Source: Cohnella hashimotonis (GTDB lineage Bacteria > Bacillota > Bacilli > Paenibacillales > Paenibacillaceae). From it: a DNA stretch of 64,000 nt. Shown here piece after piece: positions 15,789 to 24,986 of this stretch (position 1 is the first letter of the stretch; every line of letters starts with the position of its first letter). The stretch is from assembly GCF_030014955.1 (NCBI RefSeq), contig NZ_JAGRPV010000001.1, positions 4,836,001 through 4,900,000 of the forward strand, in the 5' to 3' direction. The translations under genes were made by a program, and so were the position numbers. A model generated the notes under the pieces. The model did no database searches. It saw only the letters and a program-made list of their open reading frames with translations, and was not told the DNA's origin.

Positions 15789-17525
15789 TCAATCTCCGCC
15801 GTCCCGCGCGGGGATCGTGACGACGGCCCGCAGTCCGCTTCCAGCAGGGCGCTCGTAATGCAGCCCGTAAGCCTCGCCGAAATGCAGCCGCACGCGCTCG
15901 TGAACGTTGCGGATGCCGTAGCCCTTGTCCCGCTCCTCGCCGCTCAGAATGCGGTCCATCCGTTCCAGGTCCACCGGGAGGAAGCCGTTGTCCTCCACCT
16001 CCAGCCGGATGTCGTCTCCGTACCTCCGCGCGCGAACGACGATCAGGCCCTCGCCGTCCATGCTGCTGACGCTGTGGAAAATCGCGTTTTCCACGAGCGG
16101 CTGAAGGATGACCTTCGGCGTCATGTAGGTCAAGAGGGCGTCATCCACCTCCCAACGTGCCTCGAACGTGTCCGGGTACCGCTTCATCTGCAGCCGGCAG
16201 TAGGCCTGCGCATGCTCGAGCTCCTCGCCAATCGGGATCTCCGTCTTCCCTTTGCTGAGGCCGATCCGCAGCAGCTTGGACAAATCCTTGACCATGTCGC
16301 CGACGCCGGAATTGCCGCTGTCGAGCGCATACCAGTAGATCGAGTCCAGCGTGTTGTACAACAAATGGGGCGTAATCTGCGAATGGAGCGCGGCGAGCTC
16401 ATTTTCCCGCTGTTGGATCTTGATGACGTAGTTCTCTTCGATGGATCGGTCCAGCCTGTCCGTCATCTTCAGGAAGGCGCCGTAAAGAATGCCGAACTCG
16501 TCGCCGCGCAGCAGGTCTTCGTCGGCTTCCAGCCGCTTGCCCGGCTCGTAGATCCGGGTGATCTTCGTGAGGCGGACGAGCGGGCGCACGACGATCCGCA
16601 GCAAATACAGGACGAAGGCGAAAACGCACAGCAGGTAAATCGCCGAGGCTGCCATAATGATCCATTGGAAAGCGGTCCGTCTGTCCGCGACGGCGCCAAG
16701 CGGGATCTGATACACGAGCCGGGTGCCGAACGCGGAGCGTCTGGAAAAAGCGTAAAGCAGCTCCTCTCCGCCGCGCTTGTCATAGAAGTAGCCTTCCGTC
16801 TCGCCCTGCAGCCGATCGGGCATGCCCCTCATATCGAGCGGTTCGTCTCCCACCTGAATGAGCGGCTCGCCGGAATCGTTGAACAGATAGATGCCTGCAT
16901 CGCTCGCGAGCCCGACAGAGACGAGATCGCGCTTCAGCAGCGCCTCGAGCCTCGAGACGACCAGGAAGCCGAGCGTATCGTCGTAAGCCTTGGGATTCAG
17001 GACGGCACGAACGAGGCTGACGGTCGGCGCGCCGCCGTCCGTCGACAGCGGGAGCAGCGTCGCTCCGCCCTTCTCCTTCAGCGCACGGGCGGCCCAATCC
17101 GGCAGCGCGGCCGTATCCCAGGTTATATACTTGAAGCCGCGGGTTTTGTTGGACAGGTCGAACGGCGCGCTTTTCCCTTCCTTGTTCGTCATATAAAGGG
17201 AATATTCCGTGCCATCCGACGACCACCGCTCCAGGACGGCGTCCGCTTCCCGCATTTGGCCCAGCGTCTCGATGTTGGTCCAGAACCGGTATTGGCCGTC
17301 GTCGCTAAAAAAGTGGGTGTCCAGCAGCGTGACGGTTTTATCGCTGACGGCGGACAGCGTCTTCTCCAGCGTCGCGTGGTTCTGCTTGACGAGCCGAAGG
17401 GTCGTCAGGCCGACCTCGTCACGCATCGAGTCGGATGCCTTGTACGCGGAAATCCAGCCGACGACGAGGAAGGGACAGACGATGAACAGCGCGAAGGCGA
17501 TCGCGACTTTATATTTGAGCTTCAG
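15789..17525 (-). CDS. YesM-type sensor histidine kinase, probable CTG start
   Basis: About 578 residues. It has an N-terminal helix (VAIAFALFIVCPFLVVGWIS), a large extracytoplasmic Cache-like region, a second helix (IIMAASAIYLLCVFAFVLYL), a HAMP linker and a His-kinase domain with phospho-acceptor His in ITPHLLYNTLDS, then ATPase motifs LVENAIFHS and VEDNGFL and GYGIRNVHERV. The first ATG (17426) would remove the first membrane helix, which this class needs. The frame stays open upstream to a CTG at 17525 that overlaps the regulator's stop as CTGA, preceded by GGGGAG. I therefore take CTG as the start. Partner of the AraC-type regulator; probably senses extracellular sugars. Confidence 0.85.
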   Translation of the reverse strand: MKLKYKVAIAFALFIVCPFLVVGWISAYKASDSMRDEVGLTTLRLVKQNHATLEKTLSAVSDKTVTLLDTHFFSDDGQYRFWTNIETLGQMREADAVLERWSSDGTEYSLYMTNKEGKSAPFDLSNKTRGFKYITWDTAALPDWAARALKEKGGATLLPLSTDGGAPTVSLVRAVLNPKAYDDTLGFLVVSRLEALLKRDLVSVGLASDAGIYLFNDSGEPLIQVGDEPLDMRGMPDRLQGETEGYFYDKRGGEELLYAFSRRSAFGTRLVYQIPLGAVADRRTAFQWIIMAASAIYLLCVFAFVLYLLRIVVRPLVRLTKITRIYEPGKRLEADEDLLRGDEFGILYGAFLKMTDRLDRSIEENYVIKIQQRENELAALHSQITPHLLYNTLDSIYWYALDSGNSGVGDMVKDLSKLLRIGLSKGKTEIPIGEELEHAQAYCRLQMKRYPDTFEARWEVDDALLTYMTPKVILQPLVENAIFHSVSSMDGEGLIVVRARRYGDDIRLEVEDNGFLPVDLERMDRILSGEERDKGYGIRNVHERVRLHFGEAYGLHYERPAGSGLRAVVTIPARDGGD

Positions 17526-19168
17526 CCGTCGCTCCCCTGCCTCTCCTTGCGGTATTCCGCGGGACTTAAGCCAGCGTATCGCTTGAACATTCGCCCGAAA
17601 TGCTCCGGCGATTCGTAACCGACGGCATAAGCGATCTCGTAGCGCTTTTTGTCGGTCGTCTCAAGCATGTGCTTCGCCTCCTCGATTCGCAATTCCGTGA
17701 CGAAGTCCCACAGATTTTTGCCCGTCTCCCGCTTGAACAGGTAGCTCAGGTAAGCCGTGCTGAAATGGACCTCGCTCGCGATGTCCTGAATTTTGAGCGC
17801 CGGATCGCGGAAGCGTTCCCGGATAAAGCCGGTGATGCGCGCAAGAATGGAGCGGTCGCGGTCCTGCGTCAATTGCCCGAGCATCGCCGAAACCTCGGGG
17901 ATATAGGCGGCCAGCGCTGCCAACTTGCCTTGCGCATCCGCACCGCGGAAGTAAGCGTCCGGATCGAATCGCTGCAGCGACATCCCGTTCGCTCGGCCCT
18001 GCTCGAGCAACAAGCCGTACAGCCGGTATGCCAGCATACCGAAGTAACTGTTGAAAATCTCCGCTTCGCTCTGCAGCCGGCGGAGCGTCAACAGCAGCGT
18101 CTCGCCTGCCCCTGTCGGCCCGTCATCTCCGCTACCTGCCTTCAGCGTCTGCGCGAAGGCGTCCACCTGCGCGATCCAGTCGGCGATGCCAAGGTTTTCC
18201 CTCGCCTTGCGGTCCTCGAAGTAGAACACGCGCTGTCCGGGATTCACGTGCCGCCATTCCGCGGCGGCGTTCGCTTCGTCCATGAGCTTCGGCAGCATGA
18301 ACACGTCCGCGTGAAGCGAGCTGATGCCTACCGTCGTCTCGACGTTCAGATAGCTTTTCAGATTCATATGGATCATTTGCCCGATCAGATGGAGCTGCGA
18401 CTCGATGCCCGCGCCTCGCTCGTGCGCCTTCGGCTCGCCGAACCGAAGGATGGCGACGATCTCGTTGCCGTATCCGCTCAGCGACAGGCCGCGCCATTCG
18501 ACGAGGCATTCGTTCAAAATATTAATGGAAGCGTACTTGAGCAGCTTGCGGCCCTGCAGCGCGATCTCTCTGTCGCTGAAGCCGCCGCGGGAAAGATCCG
18601 GCCGGATCGACACGACGCCGAACAGGCCGCCCTCCGACTGAGCGCTCAGCAGCGCCGCGAGCGCCTCGCCGTCCTTGGCCGGCAGATCGCCTTCCGTCAC
18701 GAGCGCCGCCAGCAGCTCGCCCATACTCGGCTGGCCCGCCTTCTCTGCGCCGTCGCGCTGCGTCTCGGTCATCGCCAGCGACCGGCGCCCGATCGCCTCG
18801 TTCTCGCGCAGCACGCTGCCGACGACCCGCAGCAGATCGTCGCGCTCGACCGGCTTGACGAGATAGTCCCGCGCACCGAGCCGCAGCGACTTTTTCGCGA
18901 AATCGAACTTCTCGTGGGCCGAGATGACGATTACCGGCAGGTGGGGCTGCTCCATGTAGATCGTCTCCATCAGCTCGATGCCGCTCATGCGGCTCATCTG
19001 GATGTCCGTCAGGACCAGATCGAACGTGTCCATCCGCAAATAATCGATCGCCTCGAAGCCGTTCAGCGCCGTCTCTACGTGCGCGATATTCAGCTCGGAG
19101 CCGAGCAGAAAGTTTTTGATGCCCGTGCTTACTCTCGGCTCGTCGTCGACGACCAGTATTTTATGCAT
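17522..19168 (-). CDS. YesN-type AraC-family response regulator
   Basis: 548 residues. The receiver domain has DDE at 8-10 and phospho-acceptor Asp55 in LVLTDIQMSRMSG. A middle region of about 280 residues is followed by a C-terminal AraC-type double helix-turn-helix: IQDIASEVHFSTAYLSYLFK and YEIAYAVGYESPEHFGRMFK. It sits directly upstream of and overlaps the YesM-type kinase gene. It is divergent from the GH9 cellulase gene with 232 bases between the starts, which makes the cellulase, the adjacent transporter operon, or both, plausible targets. Confidence 0.94.
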   Translation of the reverse strand: MHKILVVDDEPRVSTGIKNFLLGSELNIAHVETALNGFEAIDYLRMDTFDLVLTDIQMSRMSGIELMETIYMEQPHLPVIVISAHEKFDFAKKSLRLGARDYLVKPVERDDLLRVVGSVLRENEAIGRRSLAMTETQRDGAEKAGQPSMGELLAALVTEGDLPAKDGEALAALLSAQSEGGLFGVVSIRPDLSRGGFSDREIALQGRKLLKYASINILNECLVEWRGLSLSGYGNEIVAILRFGEPKAHERGAGIESQLHLIGQMIHMNLKSYLNVETTVGISSLHADVFMLPKLMDEANAAAEWRHVNPGQRVFYFEDRKARENLGIADWIAQVDAFAQTLKAGSGDDGPTGAGETLLLTLRRLQSEAEIFNSYFGMLAYRLYGLLLEQGRANGMSLQRFDPDAYFRGADAQGKLAALAAYIPEVSAMLGQLTQDRDRSILARITGFIRERFRDPALKIQDIASEVHFSTAYLSYLFKRETGKNLWDFVTELRIEEAKHMLETTDKKRYEIAYAVGYESPEHFGRMFKRYAGLSPAEYRKERQGSDG

Positions 19169-19363
19169 GCCGCTGCCTCCCCGCTGTCCGTGCCGCCCGA
19201 TCCGCGCCGGACGATACTCCCGTCAGGTCTAGCCTAAGCCAGGACGCGGCGCCTGTCGATGATCTTTTTCTCGAAAGGTGTGATATATAATCATGCGCGA
19301 ATAAATCACAAGCTGGCGAAATTAAATCCTCGTGCGCAGCGGGCGACATGATTACGATAATTG

Positions 19364-19377
19364 TGTAAGCGATTTCA
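19364..19377 (+). promoter_or_regulatory. CcpA-type catabolite responsive element (cre) before the cellulase gene
   Basis: TGTAAGCGATTTCA matches the cre consensus TGWAANCGNTNWCA at every defined position. It lies 24 bases upstream of the GH9 start codon, just downstream of a possible -10 element GATAAT at 19356-19361, a position where CcpA would block transcription. Confidence 0.8.
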
Positions 19378-19400
19378 AATAAAGAACGGAGGCTTCGTTA

Positions 19401-22400
19401 ATGACCAGCTTTTGGAGAAAGAAAGGAACCGGCAAAAAATCGCTTGCCGGCTTGCTGGGTCTAGCGCTTTTGCTCGGACTGCTCTCGCCGCTCGGCGCCG
19501 TCTCGGCGGCCGTCGCGCCGCTGCCGGGCCCCGGCAATCCGCTGCTGTACGACGATTTCGGCGGAGGCGGACTGTACAAGCAGAACTGGACGAACTGGTA
19601 CAACCAAAACGGCGGCACCGGCGCCTTTTCCAAGGTCACGGTCGATTCGCGGCAGGTCGGCAAGTTCGCGCAGACGCCGAGCAACGGCTCCTCCTGGGCG
19701 AAGTTCCAGCCGATGAACGAGTCCGTCGACCTGACGGGCTACCGTTACCTGAACGTTACGATGAAAAATCCGGGCTACGCCGACTCGCTCATCCGGGTCG
19801 CGGTTAACGACGGGACCGTCAATTATAATCTGACGGGCGGATGGATTTCCGTACCGACGAGTTGGACGACCCAGCGATACGACCTCGCTACGCTCGCCCC
19901 CGCGCTCAAGAAGAAGACGGCCAAACTTGAAATTTGGCTGCGACAGTCGGGCGGCGCCTACGGCGAGACGCTCATCGACGACATTTTCGCCTCGACGGAC
20001 GACAGCGGCACCCCGCCGTCGCTGACCGGCAGCATGAGCGCGAACTCGGCGACCTATACGCAAAACACCGCGTTCACCTTCCGGGCGACGTATACGGACG
20101 CCGACAATGAAAAGCCGTTCGCCATGCAGCTCGTCGTCGACGACGTCGCCTACGACATGCTCGAGACCGATAGCGGCGATACGACCTATTCGGACGGCAA
20201 AGACTATTACTACATCACGAAGCTGCCAGCCGGGACGCATACGCACTTTTTCCGCGCCGGCGATCTCACTTCGGACGAGGTGCGGACGCCGCTTCAGTCT
20301 GCTCCTGTCGTCACGCAATCGAACGAGGCGCTCGACGTCGTCGTCAGCCAGGCCGGCTACAATGCCGGCGGGTTCAAGGACGCCCAGGTCGTGTCGACGA
20401 GCCCATTGTCCGATCTGTCGTATAAGGTGAAGGACGGCGGCGGAAACGTGGTGACCTCCGGTACGATGACATACGAGGGCTTCTTCTGGAACCGTCATGT
20501 TTATGGGATCGACTTTTCGGCCGTATCCGCCACGGGCGCCGGTTACACGATCGTCACGAACGGCGTCTCTTCCTATCCGTTCCCGATCAAGGCCAATGTC
20601 TGGACCGACTACAAGGACGAGATGACGGCATTCTACCGGCTGCTGCGGGCGGGCGTTGCGACGGATGACGCGTATCCGGCAGGATACAGCACCGTCGCGC
20701 CTTCCGCCAAGCTGTATCATGGAGCCGGCCATTTGGACGACGCCGCTTCGATCGACGGCTCGACGCATTACGATCTGACGGGCGGCTGGTACGATGCGGG
20801 CGACTACGGCAAATACGCCGGCAACCAGTGGGTCGCGGCCGAGATCGCGCTCGCCTATATCCGCCATGCGGACGCCGCCGCCGTCAAGTACGACAACGAC
20901 GCGAACGGCATTCCCGATCTCGTCGACGAAGCGGTCTTCGGCAGCGAATACCTGATCAAGTGGGCCGATCAATTCGACGGCGAGCTGTACGACATCAAGA
21001 ACAACGCCTCCTTCGTGCATCCGGAAAAGTCGACGGACAACGTCAACGGCAACGCCGACGACCGCCGGATCAGCGGGCTCGGCGTCGGCGGCTCGGCCAA
21101 GGCGGCCGGCGCGCTAGCGGCGACGGCGCGCGCGATCCAAGCGGCGATCGCGCAGGGTGACGTCGATGCCGCGAAGATTGCGACGCTCGAGGATTTTGCC
21201 GACGATTGCCTGGCAGCCGCGATCGTTTTCTACGACTATGTCGTCGCCCACCCGGACGGCGTCGTCGGCTCCTACTCGACGCGCGGCGGCATCCCGAATT
21301 CGAAGCTGCTCGCGGACGTGGAGCTGTACCTGCTGACCGGCGATGCCGACTATAAGACTGCCGCAACGGCCAACATCGGCATGCTGACGTTCGCCGACCT
21401 GTCGTCCACCAACTATTGGGATATGCGGCCGATGTCGCTGGCGGAGTTCTACCCCGTCGCCGATGCCGCAACGAAGACGCATATCCAGCAGCTGCTGAAG
21501 CAGCAGGTCGACTTCTTTTTGTCTTCGGCGGACGATACGCCGTACGGCGTGCTGAACCAGTTCAAAAACTTCGGCGTCAACGAACCGCATGCCTCCTACC
21601 TGGGCGACATGATGCGCTATTACGAGCTGTTCGGCGATCCTGCCGCACTGCGCGCCGTCGAGAAGGGTCTCTACTGGATCTTCGGCGAAAACCCGTGGAA
21701 CATCAGCTGGGTGTCGGGCATCGGCTCCGACTTCGTCACCTACCCGCACACGCGGTACGATGAAGGGGCGAACGGCAACGCGAGCAATCCCGGCATCGTT
21801 TTCCCCGGCGCGATGGTCAGCGGACCGAACATGAAGGACACGAAAGACAAGACCAGCGCCAGCCCGTGGTACGAGGACCGTTCGCTCTACGCGGACGATA
21901 CGAACCAATGGCGCTACAACGAGTTCAGCATCAGCATCCAGGCGGGGCTGCTGTATACGATCATGAGTCTCGGCTCGGATCCGGCGGCCAACTCGGCCGG
22001 CGCCGCGGCGCCACAGCGGCTGCCGACGCTCTCGCCCGTCATCGGCGATTACGTGCGCGGCAATGTCACCGTACTCGCGGGTCCCGCAACCGGATTGAGC
22101 GACGTGTCCTACTCGACTTCGGGCCAAAGCGGCCCGTATGTCCCGATGTCGGTATCCGGCGCCGTCTATGCCGCATCGATCGACGAGAGCGCTTCGGCGC
22201 CTTATGCGAACAAGCGGGTCGACGTTAGAGGCAAGGACGCCGCGGGCAATTATACCTACAGCTCGACGCATTACACGGTCGCGGCGCCGCTGCCCGATCC
22301 TTCGCACCCGCTTCTGTACGACGACTTTGGCGGCGGGGGGCTATGGGGTTCGACCGGCGGTAATAACGAGTGGGTGAACTGGTATACGCAGAACGGCGGC

Positions 22401-23621
22401 ACGGCGACTTTCGCCAAGACGACCGCGGAAGGCCGCTCGGTCGGACTGTTCACGCAGACGCCGACCGCGACCAACTCGTACGCCAAGTTTCAGCCGTGGC
22501 ACGACTATCTCGACCTGTCGGGTTATCGTTACTTGAATTTCACGGTAAAAAATCCCGGCTACGCAAACCTGCGCATGAAAATCGAGCTGAACGACGGCAC
22601 GCGTACTTATAACCTGACGAGCGGGTGGGCGGCGGTGCCTGCGTCCTGGACCGACCTACAGATCAATCTCGACGCGTTGTCTCCCGCCGTGAACAAGAAA
22701 AAGACGACGATGGCGATCTGGCTGAACCAGACGGCCGTCGGCTACGGCGAGCTGCTCGTGGACGAGATCAAAGCGACCAACGTCGCGAGCGGCTCCGCGC
22801 CGACGCTGACCGCGGGCGGCGTAGACCATGCAACGGGAGACGCGGATACGAACTATACGTTTAACGTAACGTATACGGATGCGGACAACGAAAAGCCGTT
22901 CGCCATGGAGCTCGTCCTGGACGGCGTCGTCCACGCGATGACGGCTGTGGACGACGGTGATACGACGTATACGGACGGCAAAGCGTACGCGTATACGGCC
23001 AAGCTGCCGCTCGGCGTTCATTCGTACTATTTTCATACGACGGATACGACGAGAGACGCGGTGAGCAGCGCGGTTCAGTCGGGTCCCGCAGTGAGCGGGA
23101 CGCTGCTGGCCGACGACTTCGAAGACGGCAATCCGGACGGCTGGACGCCGACGAGCGGCACCTGGTCGGTGCAAGCCGGCCGGTACGTCTGCCAGGCGGG
23201 CAGCGGCAACAGCTTCTCCGTCGCCGGCGATGCCGCATGGACCGACTATACCCTTCAGGCTGATGTCAGCGTCACGAACAATTCGGGCGGCAACAAGGAC
23301 GCGGGACTATTGTTCCGCTACGCGGACAGCGACAACTACTACTTGCTGTACTTGAAAAACAACGACCGCACCGGGCGGAGGCTGGAGCTCGTCAAGTCGG
23401 TCGGCGGCGTGAAAACGGCGCTGGGGTACGCGAATCCAAGCGTCGCCGCGGATACGTTCTACACGTACAAGATCGTGGCGAGCGGCGCGAACATTTCAGT
23501 CTACCAGAACGGCGTCCTTCAGTTCGCCGTCACGGACAGTGCGCTTGCCTCCGGACGAATCGGGGCGCGGGTATATGCGAATACGAAAGCCTACTTCGAC
23601 AACGTGACCGTCGCGCGATAA
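19401..23621 (+). CDS. Secreted multidomain GH9 cellulase (endoglucanase)
   Basis: 1406 residues. A signal peptide ends near Ala36 (GAVSA). Modules in order: carbohydrate-binding-like domain I (about 46-197, opening LLYDDFGGGGL), Ig-like domain I (205-305, YTDADNEKPFAMQLVVDD), CelD_N Ig-like domain (310-400), GH9 catalytic domain (410-865), another Ig-like segment (874-960), binding-like domain II (968-1118, again LLYDDFGGGGL), Ig-like domain II (1119-1225) and a C-terminal LamG-like domain (1233-1406). In the catalytic domain, DLTGGWYDAGDYGKY holds Asp465 and Asp468, and WRYNEFSIS holds Glu841 as probable acid. It hydrolyses beta-1,4-glucans outside the cell. ATG 19401 has GGAGG 8 bases upstream. 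Confidence 0.93.
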   Translation: MTSFWRKKGTGKKSLAGLLGLALLLGLLSPLGAVSAAVAPLPGPGNPLLYDDFGGGGLYKQNWTNWYNQNGGTGAFSKVTVDSRQVGKFAQTPSNGSSWAKFQPMNESVDLTGYRYLNVTMKNPGYADSLIRVAVNDGTVNYNLTGGWISVPTSWTTQRYDLATLAPALKKKTAKLEIWLRQSGGAYGETLIDDIFASTDDSGTPPSLTGSMSANSATYTQNTAFTFRATYTDADNEKPFAMQLVVDDVAYDMLETDSGDTTYSDGKDYYYITKLPAGTHTHFFRAGDLTSDEVRTPLQSAPVVTQSNEALDVVVSQAGYNAGGFKDAQVVSTSPLSDLSYKVKDGGGNVVTSGTMTYEGFFWNRHVYGIDFSAVSATGAGYTIVTNGVSSYPFPIKANVWTDYKDEMTAFYRLLRAGVATDDAYPAGYSTVAPSAKLYHGAGHLDDAASIDGSTHYDLTGGWYDAGDYGKYAGNQWVAAEIALAYIRHADAAAVKYDNDANGIPDLVDEAVFGSEYLIKWADQFDGELYDIKNNASFVHPEKSTDNVNGNADDRRISGLGVGGSAKAAGALAATARAIQAAIAQGDVDAAKIATLEDFADDCLAAAIVFYDYVVAHPDGVVGSYSTRGGIPNSKLLADVELYLLTGDADYKTAATANIGMLTFADLSSTNYWDMRPMSLAEFYPVADAATKTHIQQLLKQQVDFFLSSADDTPYGVLNQFKNFGVNEPHASYLGDMMRYYELFGDPAALRAVEKGLYWIFGENPWNISWVSGIGSDFVTYPHTRYDEGANGNASNPGIVFPGAMVSGPNMKDTKDKTSASPWYEDRSLYADDTNQWRYNEFSISIQAGLLYTIMSLGSDPAANSAGAAAPQRLPTLSPVIGDYVRGNVTVLAGPATGLSDVSYSTSGQSGPYVPMSVSGAVYAASIDESASAPYANKRVDVRGKDAAGNYTYSSTHYTVAAPLPDPSHPLLYDDFGGGGLWGSTGGNNEWVNWYTQNGGTATFAKTTAEGRSVGLFTQTPTATNSYAKFQPWHDYLDLSGYRYLNFTVKNPGYANLRMKIELNDGTRTYNLTSGWAAVPASWTDLQINLDALSPAVNKKKTTMAIWLNQTAVGYGELLVDEIKATNVASGSAPTLTAGGVDHATGDADTNYTFNVTYTDADNEKPFAMELVLDGVVHAMTAVDDGDTTYTDGKAYAYTAKLPLGVHSYYFHTTDTTRDAVSSAVQSGPAVSGTLLADDFEDGNPDGWTPTSGTWSVQAGRYVCQAGSGNSFSVAGDAAWTDYTLQADVSVTNNSGGNKDAGLLFRYADSDNYYLLYLKNNDRTGRRLELVKSVGGVKTALGYANPSVAADTFYTYKIVASGANISVYQNGVLQFAVTDSALASGRIGARVYANTKAYFDNVTVAR

Positions 23622-23627
23622 CGGAAA

Positions 23628-23667
23628 GGGAGCCGGCTGCTGGCGAGCTGCTGGCCGGCTCCTTTCT
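23628..23667 (+). terminator. Terminator after the cellulase gene
   Basis: Stem GGAGCCGGC (23629-23637) with GCCGGCTCC (23654-23662), followed by TTTCT. Confidence 0.75.
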
Positions 23668-23763
23668 ATTGCTCGCGGGAGCGCTTCGCCCGCCGCTCAT
23701 TCGTCACGGCCTTGCGCCAATCGCAAAATTCCGGAATATCCAGAAATGGTTCGCCCTTCAATG

Positions 23764-23804
23764 AAAAACGGGAAGACGCGGCCGTCAAGCCGGATCCTCC
23801 CGTT
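23764..23804 (-). terminator. Terminator after the Gly/Trp-rich gene
   Basis: Minus-strand stem AACGGGA with TCCCGTT, with inner CCGGC/GCCG pairing, followed by TTTTTCATT. Confidence 0.75.
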
Positions 23805-23879
23805 ATGTTTTCCTATAGTAACATCATAAGCGACTAAATGATCAACTGACGTGGCGTTCGGACTATACGGAGGACCGGC

Positions 23880-24161
23880 TTACCACCAGCCGCCCCAGCC
23901 GCCGCCCCAACCGCCAAAACCGCCGCCGAAGCCGCCTCCCCAGCCGCCTGCAAAAGGGGCCGTGCCAATGGCGAGTACATCGAACAAAACCAACGGGATA
24001 ATGGCTTTGGTTTGAACCTGTTTGCCTCTTCCCCGCTCGAGAATGAGCGAATTTCCTTTTATGCCGACCAGCTTGCCGTATACGACGGAGCGGTCCTTGC
24101 GAACGGCATAGATATGGCGTCCAACGAGCTTTTGCACTTGCGATTTAGTCACGCGTGCCAT
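23880..24161 (-). CDS. Small protein with Gly/Trp-rich tail, function unknown
   Basis: 93 residues, unrecognised. The first 65 residues form a compact basic region (VTKSQVQKLVGRHIYAVRKD and VVYGKLVGIKGNSLILERG) that resembles a small beta-barrel, possibly SH3- or Sm-like. The tail is almost only Gly, Trp and Phe (FAGGWGGGFGGGFGGWGG, then GWGGWW). ATG 24161 has GGGAGGAG 6 bases upstream, better than the upstream ATGs. No signal peptide. It has its own terminator, and the rplT terminator lies upstream, so it is an independent unit beside the ribosomal-protein operon. A spore or cell-surface role is possible but not shown. Confidence 0.7.
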   Translation of the reverse strand: MARVTKSQVQKLVGRHIYAVRKDRSVVYGKLVGIKGNSLILERGRGKQVQTKAIIPLVLFDVLAIGTAPFAGGWGGGFGGGFGGWGGGWGGWW

Positions 24162-24296
24162 TCGAACTCCTCCCTTCACCGTTTGTCCGTTCATTATATG
24201 ACCGCGGGCGTGGTTATGGCTGTACGCTTGTACGCGGAGAATCGCGGAGTCGTGCAAAAGTCGAGGAACCGCATGCCGGGGATTTCCGCGCGGAAC

Positions 24297-24332
24297 GCAA
24301 AAGACGCCGTCCCGGCGAAGGGAAGGCGTCTT
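24297..24332 (-). terminator. Terminator of the infC-rpmI-rplT operon
   Basis: Minus-strand stem AAGACGCC with GGCGTCTT, followed by TTGCG; it sits 13 bases after the rplT stop codon. The T tract is short. Confidence 0.72.
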
Positions 24333-24344
24333 ATACGCGAATGA

Positions 24345-24704
24345 TTACGCGTTGATTTTTTCTTTGGCGGTGCCTGCCAGCGAGTTGAACGCGGTGATGT
24401 CGTTCACGGCCAGGTCGGCGAGGATCTTGCGGTTCACTTCGATGCCGGCCAGCTTCAGGCCGAACATCAGCTTGCTGTAGGAAAGGCCGTTCTGACGAGC
24501 GGCTGCGTTGATACGCACGATCCACAGCTTGCGGAAGTTGCGCTTCGTCTGGCGACGGTCGCGGTATGCATACGTCAGGGACTTCAGAACTTGTTCGTTG
24601 GCTTTCTTGAAGAGGCGGTGCTTGGCGCCCCAGTAACCTTTAGCCAGCTTCAGAACTCTATTGCGACGGCGGCGCGTTACGAACCCGCCTTTGACTCTTG
24701 CCAT
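24345..24704 (-). CDS. rplT: 50S ribosomal protein L20
   Basis: 119 residues, the standard length. The opening [20 protein letters not shown] and the later [20 protein letters not shown] are diagnostic for L20, an early 23S rRNA-binding assembly protein. Last gene of infC-rpmI-rplT. In Bacilli, L20 also binds the infC leader to repress the operon, which fits the leader and attenuator seen upstream of infC here. Confidence 0.99.
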   Translation of the reverse strand: MARVKGGFVTRRRRNRVLKLAKGYWGAKHRLFKKANEQVLKSLTYAYRDRRQTKRNFRKLWIVRINAAARQNGLSYSKLMFGLKLAGIEVNRKILADLAVNDITAFNSLAGTAKEKINA

Positions 24705-24767
24705 TTGAGATTACCTCCCGGTGAATGTATAGGTCCGCTGCCCGATGCAGCGAATCCGGTTATGTGA

Positions 24768-24968
24768 TTACTTCAGGTTAGCCAGTTGCTGCTTCATGCG
24801 GCGAACGTCGCCGTCAGCCAGCAGCGGCTGCGTACCCAGAACGCGCTTTTGGCGGCCGGACTTGTGGGACAGCAAGTGGTTCTTGTAAGCCTTGAAACGC
24901 TTGACCTTGCCGGTGCCGGTGATCTTGAAGCGGTCCTTCAGGCTGCTGTGGGTTTTCATCTTAGGCAT
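24768..24968 (-). CDS. rpmI: 50S ribosomal protein L35
   Basis: 66 residues, normal for L35. The opening MPKMKTHSSLKDRFKITGTG and the basic stretch KNHLLSHKSGRQKR identify it. Middle gene of infC-rpmI-rplT, 18 bases after infC and 63 bases before rplT. Confidence 0.99.
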   Translation of the reverse strand: MPKMKTHSSLKDRFKITGTGKVKRFKAYKNHLLSHKSGRQKRVLGTQPLLADGDVRRMKQQLANLK

Positions 24969-24986
24969 CTGTATTTCCTCCTGTCG

